From contig JAFEKR010000021.1 in the NCBI GenBank assembly GCA_019022495.1, positions 744,001-808,000 on the forward strand: 64,000 nt of DNA, written 5' to 3'. This DNA comes from Epichloe hybrida (lineage: Eukaryota > Ascomycota > Sordariomycetes > Hypocreales > Clavicipitaceae). How positions within the stretch are numbered: the stretch's first letter is position 1; every line of letters begins with the position of its first letter. A program made the position numbers and the translations under genes. The notes beneath the pieces are model-generated. The model was given only the letters and a program-made list of their open reading frames with translations. It was not told the origin of the DNA and did not search any database. Below are positions 1 through 11,997 of the stretch, in pieces.

Positions 1-943
1 AACCTTTTAAACTATTAATAAAAGCAGAAATTAATACCTTAATTAAGCAAGATATATTTAAATTTATTATATTTAATAAAGAGAAGTATAGTAGGATTTA
101 AATCTTTAATTCCTAAAGTATTAATAAGATTAAAGGCAAGATAATAAAACCCTACAAAAAGTTATACCTTATAATCTAAGAATATAAGAATACAGGGAAA
201 TAGGCTATCCTCATATAGGCCCTAATAATTTAACAAGCAAGCTAACGCCTTATTCTTATAATAGCCTTATTAGCAAGATTAAGGAAATTCCTTATCTAGC
301 TATATAATATCTATTAGGCGTATATATAGGCCTATATATTACTAGAGCAGCTAATCCTAGCGTGCTTACTAATTTAAATACAGTACCTCTACCCGCCTAG
401 CATAATTCTAAGGGTTATAAAGCCTCTCTACAGACTTACAGAGGCTAGAATACATTAGTAAGTTATATATTATAAGTATTACAAAGAGAACCTCTAGATA
501 GAAACCTTTATATATAATCCCTACCTGCTTATAACTACAAAGGAAAGCCCTAACTTTATATATATTAGAATGTAAACTAATAATACCCTTAGCCTATTAG
601 ATAAGAAGTTCTCTAAGAAGGAAGAGACTTAACTAGTTACTATAGGCTTTAATATAAAGCTAAAGTAATTCCTAACCTAGGATAATTCCCTTATGTTTAA
701 TAGAGGCATTATTATACTAGAGAATAATACTATTAAGATATAGTAAAAGGGGTAGAGTAATAAGTTAGAATTAGTTTTAATAATTAAATTAAAGTGTAAA
801 TATATTAAGTAGAGGGCCTAAGGCGCTTATATTACCTTAATTTACTAACTAGAAGCTTACTTTAACCTATCTATTACCATATAGCACTAAGAGCTAACCC
901 TAGAAGATATAAAAGCCCTTAATTACTATCTAAAGTAGTAGAT

Positions 944-1091
944 TGTAAGAGACCTAGAAGGTGTGCTAGGAATCCCAATAGACCAAAAGATCCGCCAATG
1001 CTAGCCGTTGCTAACATTGCACCTTACAATTACTTAAGACCTGTCACCTAGGGCCTTAGTCTCTATCGGGCCCCGTACACAGCGCCTCACA
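944..1091 (-). repeat. TRIM copy 1, LTR (3' on element sense)
   Basis: The 148-bp terminal direct repeat starts TGTAAGAGACC and ends GCGCCTCACA. It matches 1349-1496 almost perfectly. Compared with the LTRs of the second copy (20313-20895) its outer half is shared, but the segment next to the CTCACA end differs in sequence and is 25 bp shorter, so two LTR subfamilies are present. Confidence 0.85.
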
Positions 1092-1348
1092 ATTATCCTT
1101 CCCTTCCCTAGGGCTCGTCCCAAGCCAGCGCGCCGCCACCGTCTAGTCAGGGATTAGGCCTAGCTTCCGTGGCCTTCGGATAATCAGTAATTGCGAACCC
1201 CCAAGGCCTAGCACTTACGTGCCTGCCCTGTGAGCCTAACGTAAGCTGCCTAGCCTAGCGATCAATCCCGGACCTTGCGGGATTCAAACCCTGCGGGATT
1301 CGAACCTAGGACTAGCCTAGCTAGAAGACCCGTAACGGCTAGCATAAT

Positions 1349-1496
1349 TATAAGAGACCTAGAAGGTATGCTAGGAATCCCAATAGACTAAAAGATCCGC
1401 CAATGCTAGCCGTTGCTAACATTGCACCTTACAATTACTTAAGACCTGTCACCTAGGGCCTCAGTCTCTATCGGGCCCCGTACACAGCGCCTCACA
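1349..1496 (-). repeat. TRIM copy 1, LTR (5' on element sense)
   Basis: Second 148-bp direct repeat of the element. Its first dinucleotide is TA where the partner has TG, a RIP-type change. The flanking TAGAT at 1497-1501 repeats 939-943. Confidence 0.85.
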
Positions 1497-1885
1497 TAGA
1501 TAAATTACCTAGAAAGAGGCCTAATATTTATCCTAATAGACCTTAAAAAGGCAAAGCTCTTTGCCTTTATAAATAGATTATTTACTAATAACTAGGACCT
1601 ATTCTTATAACTAGAATATATACTTATCCTAGCTAATAAAGACTACACTAATAGTAAATTTACTATTAAAGGTAATATTATGCACTTTAGCTTAATAAAG
1701 AGTAAAAGAGTTATATAAAGCATACTTACCTTAGAGGTTTATAGCATAGTAGCTAGCATTAACATAGCTTATGTAATTATAATAACCCTAAACCTAGTTA
1801 CTAACTAACTAAAGCTCCTAAAGATCCTAGTTATTATATATACAGATTTATACTCCTTATATAAATACCTTATTAAGCTTAGTAT

Positions 1886-2675
1886 TGATTTTTAATTTTT
1901 TTTTAGGGTCATTGGCTGTGGCCAATGCATCTAATTTTCAAGGAACCAAAAAAATTACTAGCAATACCTAGCTAGTGCCACATGTAATAACTAAATTTAA
2001 TAATCACTGTAGTATTAGGTAAAACATTAAGGAATAAGCTTTAAGCTACAAATTTAGGGGCTAAAAAGTTAATACAAAGTTTGCAATAAACTTTATAGCT
2101 ATGATTACATAAGATATAGTTATAATTCGCAACCGTAGTTAAACTCAAATCCATTTGAGTTTTACTCATAGCATAAATTAACGTGATTCCCTTTTCCTCT
2201 GCGACTATGTTTGTTCTATCTCTCTACATCTCTTCTATCTTATAACTTATCCTTCAAAGCTCTAAGGCAAACTTGAACCCTTCTAAAAAAAAAACACAAC
2301 TCATCCTCAATTGCAGCCAATCCAATTCTAAACTAACAGACGCACTGCATCCAATCACCAAGTAGGTCATGGGCTACTAATCAACTAATTGACGACTAAC
2401 TGATTAGATAATAGTATGGCTAAAGGTGATAAAAAAGATACCGCACTATCTGAAATATTAAATAATATTATAGAAAAGAAGAAAGGCAAAGGAAAGGAAA
2501 GGGAAAATAAATCTAACCTAAAGATAATTAATAGTATCTATAATATGAGGGAGAAGATGTTAAAAAATAAGGGCAAGCCTAACAATAAGCTTTGCAAGGC
2601 AGATAAAAAGAAGTTGAAGGAATGGGGTGTTAGGGTGTAGTAAGCTAAGCAGTTTTACCTCGTACTTAGGAGGGG
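1886..2675 (-). mobile_element. SINE-like retroposon, copy 1 (longest)
   Basis: A 790-bp insertion in the copia RNase H region, flanked by the 14-bp direct repeat ATTAAGCTTAGTAT (1872-1885 and 2676-2689). Homologous copies lie at 61182-61945 (13-bp duplication) and 12224-12495 (13-bp duplication, truncated). The end common to all three copies carries the A-rich string CCTAAAAAAAAATTAAAAAT on the minus strand, and the truncated copy lacks the opposite end. Conserved 3' end, variable 5' end, A-rich tail and 13-14 bp duplications are the marks of LINE-driven retroposition, so the sense strand is inferred to be minus. No protein on that strand and no clear Pol III boxes were found. It could be a deletion derivative of a LINE rather than a true SINE. 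Confidence 0.78.
2416..2640 (+). CDS. 74-codon lysine-rich open frame inside SINE-like element
   Basis: An open frame of 74 codons with an ATG start, antisense to the inferred retroposon transcript. The product would be very basic: about a third Lys/Arg, several KK and KGK clusters, one Cys, no membrane segment and no recognised domain. The homologous stretch in the 61182-61945 copy has lost the start (ATG to ATA) and has a Trp codon changed to a stop, as expected for RIP. Composition alone could give such a Lys-rich frame from purine-rich DNA, so a gene is not established. It might be the remnant of a coding region of the parent element. Expression is unknown. Confidence 0.25.
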   Translation: MAKGDKKDTALSEILNNIIEKKKGKGKERENKSNLKIINSIYNMREKMLKNKGKPNNKLCKADKKKLKEWGVRV

Positions 2676-3350
2676 ATTAAGCTTAGTATAATAAAAGAGA
2701 AATGCCTAATAATTAATATTATAGCTTTTTAATAGTTATATAAACGCTAAGAACTTTATAAGATCTAATAGATTAATAAGGAGAATAACCTAGCTAATAC
2801 CTTTATAAAAGCATTACCTAATAAGGCCCTTAAGAGCTTTATCTTAACTAACTAGATAATAATCTAGATAGAGGGATAGGTTACTTACACGTAATATATA
2901 TATAGTAAGAGAAAAGGTAATTCTCTAGGAGGGTAGCTATAGGGATAAGATATTAATATAGGGGATATACGCCCCTATAGTTAATATCCCTAGTGGCTAT
3001 AGCCACGCTAGCTTACTAGGCCCTCCTAGTAAACTATAGAAAATTAGTAGTAGTGTGTAAGAGGAGGAAGGTATTATATTAGAGAGGGAAGATATTATAT
3101 ATATACTATAGCGTAGGATATATGTTATTTTAAGGAAAGAAGGGATTTAAAAGGGATTCATTTATCCTTATATAGGCTTATAGGCTAAGCGAGATTATTA
3201 TTTCCTTTTTATTAGCTATTATATACTAAGATAGGCTATAAGTTCTTTTCCTTATATTCCTTGTTAATTAAATTATTAATCTGCCTTTCTTTTTTATTCC
3301 TATGATTAATATTACGTGTTAATAATTATATTAAAAGAGAGAGGTTCTAG

Positions 3351-3637
3351 TGTTAGAACAAAGGTAATATTAATTATGCGTTATAGCTATAATTACCTAG
3401 TAAAAGCTTAGGCTACGCGCGTGCCTTACACGTGACTTATAACCTAGCCTGTTAATTAGCTAGGAAATATAGGGCTATAAACACGCGGCCCCCTTTCCTT
3501 CTATTATCACAGATTCTAGCTTTTGACTTCTCTTTAGAACATATATAACATAGCCTAGAATAGATAAATCAATGATAATACTATTCTTTAGGCTCACAAC
3601 CTTCTTACATTGAATTCAATACCCTGTGAAACTAACA
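3351..3637 (+). repeat. copia family A LTR (3')
   Basis: This 287-bp LTR starts TGTTAGAACAAAGG and ends GAAACTAACA. It is the reverse complement relative of the 309-bp LTRs at 45749, 52245, 53365 and 59862: the AAAGGTAATATTAAT end and the GAATTCAATACCCTGTGAA end are shared. The 5' LTR lies outside the window, so the 5-bp target duplication cannot be checked; the right flank starts GTAAG. Confidence 0.85.
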
Positions 3638-4121
3638 GTAAGTATTTATTCTTTTACTCTTTTATTATCTAACTAATAATTATAGTCTAAATATAATATC
3701 TTATTTAAATCATTAAAATATTTCTATAAATATTTATAATTTATATAATAAATCTTTCTAAGAGCTTATTATTAAGCTAAATAAACACTTCTTAAATTTT
3801 AGCTATATATCTTTATAACTAAATATATAGATATCTTTTAATTTAAAGTCCTATTTAGGAGTTATTATAAGTTAAATAACTTTAGATTTTAAATTAGAAT
3901 ATAAGCTTCTTAGTATATATTTATATTATTATTATTTACTACCCTTTATAATACTAATATTATTACCTAGGATTTAAAAACTTAAAAAGCATATATACTA
4001 GATTATATATTAATGATATATTTACTAAGCTTATGGCTTTATATAATATATAATTACTATCTATTACAAGGTAAGTTATATTTATCTCTTTTATATATAT
4101 TATTATGTTAATTTATAAGTT
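3638..4121. other. AT-rich non-coding arm of hAT4
   Basis: No frame or motif was recognised in this stretch. It is assigned to the hAT-like element only because it lies between the copia LTR and the decamer array and continues without a break into that array. Confidence 0.4.
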
Positions 4122-4198
4122 ATCATAAGTTATTATAAGCTATTATTAGCTATTATTAGCTATTATTAGCTATTATTAGCTATTATTAGCTATTATTA
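4122..4198 (+). repeat. 10-bp tandem array (TATTATTAGC type), left part
   Basis: Tandem decamers with a unit of the form AGCTATTATT, about seven copies, beginning with degenerate AAGTTATTAT units. The array resumes at 12003 on the far side of the gypsy element, whose 5-bp target TATTA lies within the unit. Confidence 0.9.
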
Positions 4199-4465
4199 TG
4201 TTAGGAGCACGGAGGCTAAGGGGCCATGGACGGGACGGTCACATGTTAAAGCCCTTGGATAAGCCTCGGGTTCTGCGGATAACTAAGTAGCTACAAGATA
4301 GCTATATGTATGTAGTAGGGTATTTAGACAAGGACCGCCTATAAGAGATATAGGAGGTTAGAGTTTAAGACCTTTATATACCTACCCCTAAGTAATAGCT
4401 CTCTAGCTATAACTAAGAACCTTAGCCTTTACTCTATTTATATCTCCCTAAATATAATTATAATA
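4199..4465 (+). repeat. gypsy 5' LTR
   Basis: The 267-bp LTR begins TGTTAGGAGCACGGAGG and ends AATTATAATA, the RIP-changed form of the CAGTCGTGACA end seen in the 3' copy. Its first 80 bp are strikingly less mutated than the rest. Confidence 0.92.
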
Positions 4466-4789
4466 AGTTAAACTCTTAAACCCTTTAGGGAAAATAGACT
4501 ATTAGCTAAATCTAAATATAAAGAAGCTATAGAATATTTACCTAAAACATACTTATACTACCTAGTAAGGAAGCCTTAACTTTATAGCGCCTAGGTAATA
4601 ACTAGAACACCCTAACTATAGAATATAAGAGACTATAGTAAATACTACCTAACTAATATAGTAACGCTAAATCTAGTAATAATAATAATCTAGATAAGCT
4701 ATAAATGTAACATAAGGTTATATAAGCTAAGCTACAAAATACCTATATAAGAAAGAAAATCTTAGATATAGAAGCATAGCTTAAGGAAA

Positions 4790-5740
4790 TAGAAGTGGAC
4801 TTATAATTAGCTAGTTTAGGTAAAGGACCTATAATTACCCCTTAGACAAACACATAGAGAATTCCTTTATTCCTAGATTTCCTACCTAATACTAAGTTTA
4901 TAGTGAATACATACCTATAAAGCTTTATTAAGATATAGTATAAGGTACTTATGTATAAAGGTAATACTTATAAGAATCTATAGGCATACCTAGTAGATTT
5001 AAATATACTATTTAAGCTAGACCTAAGAACCTTTTAGAATAATAAAATAAAGGTAGTATATACTAGTAGCTGCTTAGCTAATAATATAAAGTAATAGTAA
5101 ATATATTATGTAATAGTGAATAGGTTAGTTAACTACTTAGCTTATACCTAGGATAGATTTATATCCTAGCTAAACACTAGAGTAATAGATAAAGATATAT
5201 AGTGCTTAGAAGCCACTAGGATACTACTAAATCTTAGGCAAAAGAGTGATTAGTCTTTTTAATCTTTCCTAAGACTTTAAATAAAGGTAAAAGCGGAATT
5301 ACCTAACTAAATCCCTATATACTTAAGAATAGCAATTTTTCTAAATAGCTTAAATAATACTATAAGGAAGTATATAGTTAGCTAAGAGTTTCTAATATCT
5401 TAGAGTTACCTATAGGGTTAAGGAAAAAAGGCTAAAGTTATAATAATATTTATATTAAGTAATTATAATAGAAACTATAATAAGGAGGGTAGGAGTAATA
5501 AGAGATAATACTCTAGCTCCCCTATAAATAACTTATAGTAAAGCTTATAGTAACCTAGCATAGGCCAGAGACTATTTAAGTACTATAAATATAGTAGCCC
5601 TAGATATAGTTTAAATAGATATAATATAGTAGACTACTTAATTTACAAAAGTAATAAGTATATTACTAAGAAGTATAAGAATAGTAGTAATAAAACCTTA
5701 GACTTAAATAAGATTCTAATTAGTTTAGCTTAGGCCTAGG
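4790..5740 (+). pseudogene. gypsy gag relic with zinc knuckle
   Basis: Translation keeps a helical capsid-like region rich in Leu, Lys and Gln (Gln as stops), then at about 5571-5625 a C-x2-C-x4-H-x4-C-type zinc knuckle in which most Cys codons read Tyr and His reads Tyr, the expected outcome of TGT to TAT and CAT to TAT change. The protein would have packaged element RNA. Limits are approximate. Confidence 0.7.
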
Positions 5741-5799
5741 ATAATAGTCTTACTATAAAAAAACCTATAGATAAGAGAATAAGAATATAAGTGTCCTTA

Positions 5800-8700
5800 T
5801 AGCAAGACAACCACTAGTTAGTAGTGCTAGCGCTATTTAATATAGGCGTGGAATATTTGATAATCTACCCTAAATTATTATTAAAATAGGATTAGAAAAA
5901 CTTAGAAAAAACGAAGATAACACTAGAAAGCGTAAGCAAGGATAAGATCTTATACTAGGGAATCCTATGTAAACTAGTTAAGGTAAAAGATAGCATAGGC
6001 TATATAAAGGTTTACTAAGTTAGCTACTATATTACTAATATAGGAGAGGGAATACTCCTAGGGATAGACTAGACCCTAGAATATAAACCTATAGTAATAG
6101 ACTAGAAGCAAGGTTTCTAAAGGTTTTTAATAACCTAGGATTATATTACTTTTGCCATAAGTAAGCAATAACTTCGTAAGGTAGTAAAGCAGTCTTCTAT
6201 TACGCTATTACTAGTATTACTAAAGATTAAGGTAGTTAACCTAGAGGTAATAGAAGAAAATACTAATAAAAATTCACTAATAGGTAACGCAACAAGCGAT
6301 AACCTAAGTCGTAGCGTAGTTATAGTAATAGTAGCAGAATATGCTTATATATTAAAGAAAAAAAAACTAAGAAGCATAATAGCGCTTTAGGCAGTGTTTC
6401 ACAAAGAATTAGTAGCGCTTACGTAAGAGATAGATAGTGACACACCCTTATAGCAGATTCTAGAAAAGTACGTAAAATTCATAGATATGTTTTTAAAGGA
6501 GCTAGCTAGTAAGCTCCTAGAATTAGGTGGTTACACTTATATAATTAAATTAGAAGAGGGAAAATAACTACCCTAGGGACCTATATATAACCTAGCTAAA
6601 AAAGAGCTAGAAGTGCTTAGGGAGTACCTAGTAAGTGCGTAGGAGAAAGGGTGGATTAGAAGATTAATAAGCCTAGTAGGAGCCCTAATTTTATTTATTC
6701 TAAAAAAATTAGGGAAATTAAGGCTTTATATAGATTATAGGGGCCTTAATAGGATTACTATTAAAAATAGGGCCCCTTTACTGCTAATCTCCAAAATCCT
6801 TAATTGATTAGCAAGTGTAAAGATTTTTATATTACTAAATCTTTAAGAGGCATACTACTAGCTACGTATCCGCAAGGGTAATGAGTAAAAGATAGTATTC
6901 TATTACTACTATAGGCACTTTAAATATCTTATAATGCTATTTAGGTTAGTAAATGCGCTAGCTACTTTTTAGGAATATATTAACAATACTCTTAAGGGGC
7001 TTGTAAATAAATTTTGCATTATTTACCTTAATAACACCCTAATATATAGCAGCGACCCTATAAGACACATAGAGCATATCAAAAGAGTGCTAGGGTAACT
7101 TCAGGACACTAACCTTTATATTAACCTTAAAAAGTGCTAATTTTTAGTTATAAAGGCAAAGTTCCTAGGTTTTATTATATCTAAGAAGGGCATTAAGATA
7201 GAACTATTATAGGTTAAAGCTATTATAACCTAGCTAATACCTAGTAGTGTGTTTAATATTTAATTATTCCTTAGGTTTACAGGGTTTTACTAATGCTTTA
7301 TAAAATAGTATAGTAAGGTAATAGTCTTACTAATAAACTATCTAAAGGGTGTTTAACTAGCGGAGTTTAAGCTAAAGCCTAGTAAACTCATAGTATTTAG
7401 AGAACTCTAAAAGAAGTTCTAGGAGGCACTAATCTTAGTGCACTTTAACCTACTTTATCTGCTAAGAGTAAAGATAGATATATCTAGTTATGTAATTAGA
7501 GCTATACTTATAATATTAGTGCTAGGTAGCTAGCACCTAGTAGTGTATTTTTTAAGGAAGTTAACTAATATTAAACTTCGCTACTTAACCCTAGATACTA
7601 AGTTATTAGTAATCTAAGAGGCGTTTTAAGCCTAGAGATATTACCTTATGTATTTAACTTATTAGATTATAGTTATTATAAACTATCTAAATTATAAGTA
7701 CTTAGCTATAAAGCTAAAGCTATCTAGTAGGTAGGTAATAGCATTAGATAAGCTCTGTCTGTTTAATTTTAGGATTAAATATTATATAAGTAAGCTAAAC
7801 CCTACTAATACCTTGTTAAGAAAAGTAAATTATATTAGCAAGGAGCGTAGGGCGGAGGCTATGTCCTTGTAGCTACTTAACTTCTTAGCTAAGTTTTTAA
7901 ATACTAAGTAGTAAGGGCACTATATATATAATAGTGTAATCGCAGGCCCTAAGGTTATATTACTTAGCGTAGTTAATGGTTTATTATGAGAACGCTATAA
8001 GGGCTATTTAAGCCTCTAGGGTTTTAAGAAGATATAACTTTATTATATTATTAAGGAACCTAATAGTCCTACAAAGCCTATAAGTAGTACGCTAACTAGG
8101 TCCGCTTATTATAAGTAATAAGGTTATACTTTATCTATGTTTTCTAATATTTTTATAAGTCTAGTAAGCTTATAGGTTAGGAGTCTAGCTAGGTTAGTAG
8201 TTAGTAAGTAGCGTAGGTACCCCCTTAAAACGCTACTTAGCTATAATTTATCTATAAGTCTAAAAGCACACTATAAGCTAGCTACTTATAGTAGTATTAT
8301 AGTAAGAATATAGGTAGTCTAGCTAACCTCTTCTAAGTTCGTACATAATGTATATCCTATGTACGTAGAATTAGAGACTTTAATTTAAGTTATATTATTT
8401 TAAGTATAGTAAGGTAATAACTTTACTATAGGTTATAGGAAGCTGCTTAAGAGTAGTAACCTTAAAGCGTTATAGACATAGTCCGTCAGGCCCTCTAAGC
8501 TATTAATATTTTAAAATAAAGTTTTTATTCTAGTAGGTATAAGAAAGGAAATTTTACTACTTACTTATAATAACCTAGTAGCAAGCTACTAGGGAGTTAG
8601 CAGGACCCTCTATTAGATTATAAGTTAGTATTACTAGCTAATAATAAAGAAAGATACTAAGTTATATATGCGAACTTACGTAAGCTATTAGACTTTAAAG

Positions 8701-9900
8701 CTAAGGCACTATAAACCTTATAGTAAGCTAGCTACGCTACTAGTGCCTAATTGGCCTTTTTAAGAATTATTAATAGATTTTGTTATAGGGCTACCACCCG
8801 TGAAAGACATAAATTAGACTTATAATACAATCTTAGTTATTATAGACTATTTCACAAAATACAGTATTTATATCCCTGTTTTAATGCAAATAACTAGTAA
8901 TAGGTTAGCTACTATATTCCTAGAGTATGTTTTTAGGGATTATAGCGCCCTAGAAGGTATTATTATAAACCGTGGTTTAACTTTTACTAGCGGGTTTTAG
9001 ATAACCTTTTGCTATCTTATTATAACTAAGCGGTGACTAAGCACTACGTTTTACCTGCAGATAGATAGTTAGATAGAATATTTAAACTAAGTTTTAGAGT
9101 ATTATTTAAGAGCCTTTACTTACTTTAATTAGACTAATTAGGCTAATAATCTATTAATAGTATAGTTTGCGTATAATATAAGCGTTTATTTAACTCATAA
9201 CTACACCCTAGCTAAGGCGCTATAAGGCTATGACCCTAGGGGACTATAGTAAGCGGTTATAAATATCCCTATAGTGAATAACTAGGTAAAGACTTGTGCT
9301 ACTACGCTAAGAGACAGATACGTAGTAAGTAACTTATAGGCCTAGTATATAAAACACTATAATAAGAAGCGGACCCTAATAAAGTTTAGAGTAAGCAACT
9401 ATATTTTATTATTTACAAAGAATATTAACTTATAGTAACCTAGTAGGAAGCTAAGTATAAAGTACCTAGGCCCTTATAAAATTAAAAAGGTAATTAGGAC
9501 TTATAGTTTAGTATACTAACTAAAGCTACTACCTAGTACATAACTATATAATGTTTTTAATATTACTAATCTTAAACTATTTATAAGGAATCTAACTAAC
9601 GTAGAAGATATGTCCTTGCTACAAGAGAATATTATGGATAATAAGTAAGAGTTTAAAGTTAAAAGAATTATATTATATTATTATAACAGGAGATATTAGA
9701 AATACCTAGTTAAATAGAAGGGCTATAATACTTTAGAGAACTCTTAGGTAAAGAAAAGAGATTTTATTATAATAGATATTATTAAGGATTATAAGTAGTA
9801 ACTAAGTAGCTAGTTTGCAAATATAGAGTTGTATTTAGTAAAGTTTAGATAGTAGTAGTAATATATAAAAAAAATCCAGATAAATTCTTAGAAACCTAAC
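5800..9900 (+). pseudogene. gypsy pol relic: protease, RT, RNase H, integrase, chromodomain
   Basis: Protease: A-L-F-N-I-G-V-E near 5830, a degraded ALVDSGAE-type active site (Asp reads Asn). Reverse transcriptase: LRLYIDYRGLN at about 6720 and the catalytic YLDD box reading Y-L-N-N-T-L-I-Y-S near 7020-7050, both Asp changed to Asn by G-to-A. RNase H follows. Integrase: zinc-binding region near 8575-8620 and the first catalytic block L-I-D-F-V-I-G-L-P-P near 8770-8792. Chromodomain: at about 9690-9750, Y-L-V-K-.-K-G-Y followed by a conserved T-L-E-N-S. Domain order and chromodomain are those of fungal chromoviruses. Not functional. Confidence 0.9.
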
Positions 9901-11713
9901 TTATAGCTACTTCGCACTAATTATTCTATTAATACGTTACTTGCCTAGCCCCTAGTATTCTTACCTATACTAATAGGGGTAGAGAATTTGTTCTTATTAT
10001 TAAAGGAATCCCCCTCCTTATATATATATATATATAAAGCTTGCTAGGGAGGTCTAGCAGCCTAATATAAGCAGGAAGCATAGATGCGTTAGTAGCAAGC
10101 TACTAGTAAGTTAGTAAAGCTATAAACTAGAGCGTAGAAATATATATAGATGGAAGGTTTTGCGTAATAAAACGCAAGCTATTAGAAATATTAATCTAGA
10201 CTTCTAGATTAATAGTATTATTAAGTAGTAATATAGTAACTTATTTGTTAGCGTTAGCCTTACATATAACTTTTACTATAAGTCACGCCTGCCTTGCCTA
10301 ACTATACTTATTAGCATTTTTAGTAGTTAGGAGTATATTATAAAGTTTATGTTTTATACGCATTAGACACTAGTAGTATATTAGTAGTAACTAAGTTATA
10401 GAAATAAGAGATATATATATTATTAAGAAAGTATAAATTATCTTTAGAATTACTATAAGCGTTAATACGCTTAAAGAGTGTATAGTATAACTAAGTAAAC
10501 TAAGTAGGACACTAGTAGTATATTAGTATATATATTAGTAGTAAGAAAGGGAGGATAAACCCTAGTATAGTCCTTATTATTACGCATATAATAGGCGTAT
10601 TTCGTTAAGTTATTTATATAAGTTAGGAGTAATATATAGTAAGATAGTAGTAAAGTTATACTTAGAGAATTAGTATATTAGGTTAGGATAGATTTGCCCT
10701 TAATAATATATTATAGCTCCGCGCTATTACTATCTTTAGGTATAATAGTCTATATTATAACCTATTATATATAGTAGATATAAGGAATCTTTATTTTACT
10801 AGCACTACTAGCTATAAGTTAGTAAGGTAAGCACTAGGGGGTAAAGACATTATACTTATATTAAGATTTTTAAAGCTATATACTTCTTACTAAGAGACTT
10901 TAAAGGAGATATTAAGGAATTCTTCTTACTAGAAGGAGGTAATAGTAGTAGAGTAGTAGCTTATATTAAAGATATTATTAACTACTAGTAAGTTAGTAGT
11001 AATATGCTATAAGAAACTTATAAGTAAAAGATAAGTAACTAACCTTTTAGTATTTAAGAGAATTTAGGCGTTTTAGATAAGGGTAGATATAGATAATAAA
11101 GTAATGCTATAGGATATTAGTAACTACTATAAGAGAAGCTATAAAGCTACTAGCTTATAGGTAAGGGTAACTTATAATACTAAGGGAGAATATAGAGAGA
11201 AGAAAAGTGTGTAAAAGCAGGGGAAAGTAAGCCTCTTTTATATTAGCCCTAGACCCCTAAGTAATCTACGCGCTATGTGTAGCTAATCTAGGAATTATAA
11301 TATTTATAGTTACAGCTACCACTAGTAAATACGCACACTAGCTACAAACTCCTAGCAAGATTAACATAATATCCCTAATATTAGATAAGAAGTTATTTGT
11401 TTTTAATAGTATGCGTCACCCTATTTATTTAACCTAATTATAAAATTTAACATAGGCAGCCTATTCACTTAGTGCTAATAACTTACTAGATAAAGGCATA
11501 TATATTAGAGGTAATAAAGCAGCAAGTATGTAGCTATTTATAATCTAGAGGTTATAAGAAGGATTACCTAGGACCCCGCAACATCTATCTTATTATTCAA
11601 AGCGAATATAATACTACACACTAATAGTACAGCTAGTAATATAGGCATTGCTATAGGTTATGCGTAGCATACACACACTAGCTAAGTAGCTCTTTTTAAT
11701 TAAGAATAATTAT
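9901..11713 (+). other. gypsy 3' region after pol, no recognised domain
   Basis: About 1.8 kb between the chromodomain and the polypurine tract. It holds a (TA)n run near 10018-10036 and relic frames with Gln/Trp-type stops, for example near 10850-11240, but nothing I can assign. It may be an extra 3' frame or a long untranslated region. Confidence 0.5.
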
Positions 11714-11730
11714 ATATTAGGGGGGCAGCA

Positions 11731-11997
11731 TATTAGGAGCATAGAGGCTAAGGGGCTATAGACAGGATAGTTATATATTAAAGCCCTTGGATAAGCCTTA
11801 GGTTCTACGGATAACTAAGTAGCTATAAGATAGCTACGTGTATATAGTAAGGTATTTAGACGAGGACCGCCTATAAGAGATATAGGAGGTTAGAGTTTAA
11901 GACCTTTATGTACCTACCCCTAAGTAGTAGCTCTCTAGCTACAACCAAGAACCTCAGCCTTCACTCCGTTTATATCTCCCCGAACACAGTCGTGACA
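11731..11997 (+). repeat. gypsy 3' LTR
   Basis: The 267-bp LTR starts TATTAGGAGC (TG changed to TA) and ends CAGTCGTGACA. It is the same length as the 5' LTR. Differences between the two are transitions of RIP type. Relatives are the lone LTR at 44634-44900 and a diverged partial one near 63805. Confidence 0.92.

Larger units (their letters stand above)
944..1496 (-). mobile_element. TRIM-like LTR miniature element, copy 1
   Basis: A 553-bp element bounded by two direct repeats of 148 bp (944-1091 and 1349-1496) that begin TGTAAG and end CTCACA (TG...CA termini, one mutated to TA). It is flanked by the 5-bp duplication TAGAT (939-943 and 1497-1501). On the minus strand a purine tract precedes the downstream repeat, so the element is oriented leftwards. 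The interior has no coding frame. It contains, on the minus strand, a GGTTCGAATCC block identical to a tRNA T-arm/Pol III B box. The two LTRs differ at very few sites and are GC-richer than the host copia, so the insertion postdates most of the RIP damage or was too short to be hit. Confidence 0.85.
1..2900 (+). pseudogene. copia pol relic: reverse transcriptase and RNase H
   Basis: Remnant of the pol polyprotein. Around 480-620 the translation keeps the run leading to the catalytic MQTDD-type motif of fungal copia reverse transcriptase (ENL.IETF.YNPYL, then YIRMQT with Gln as stop). After the insertion at 944-1496 the RNase H domain resumes at about 1500. Its acidic stretch reads D-L-Y-S-L-Y-K-Y before the SINE-like insertion at 1886, and continues after 2690 with I-I-K-E-K. 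The end reads N-L-A-N-T-F-I-K-A-L-P-N-K-A-L, the usual C-terminus of this family. Stops at former Gln and Trp codons recur throughout. No function is expected. Confidence 0.82.
1..3637 (+). mobile_element. Ty1/copia relic (family A), 3' part, cut by window edge
   Basis: This is the 3' half of a copia retrotransposon read on the plus strand; its 5' half lies before the window. It aligns in reverse complement with the two full copies at 45749-52553 and 53365-60170, from the reverse transcriptase region through RNase H to the LTR. A purine-rich tract just before the terminal LTR (about 3330-3346) fits the polypurine primer. Two younger elements interrupt it, a TRIM-like element at 944-1496 and a SINE-like retroposon at 1886-2675, both with clear target duplications. 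Heavy C-to-T and G-to-A change has destroyed the frame. Family assignment is firm; the LTR is shorter (287 bp) and diverged, so this is probably a subfamily. Confidence 0.88.
4199..11997 (+). mobile_element. Ty3/gypsy chromovirus-type retrotransposon, full length, RIP-degraded
   Basis: A 7.8-kb LTR element with 267-bp LTRs at both ends, TG...CA termini (TA where mutated), a purine tract with GGGGGG just before the 3' LTR (about 11714-11730), and the 5-bp duplication TATTA (4194-4198 and 11998-12002). Order of domains is gag with a zinc knuckle, aspartic protease, reverse transcriptase, RNase H, integrase and a C-terminal chromodomain, which places it in the chromoviruses. All frames are broken by RIP-type stops. 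It landed in a 10-bp satellite array of an older hAT-like element. The 3' LTR is less mutated at its end (AACACAGTCGTGACA) than the 5' LTR. Confidence 0.93.
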
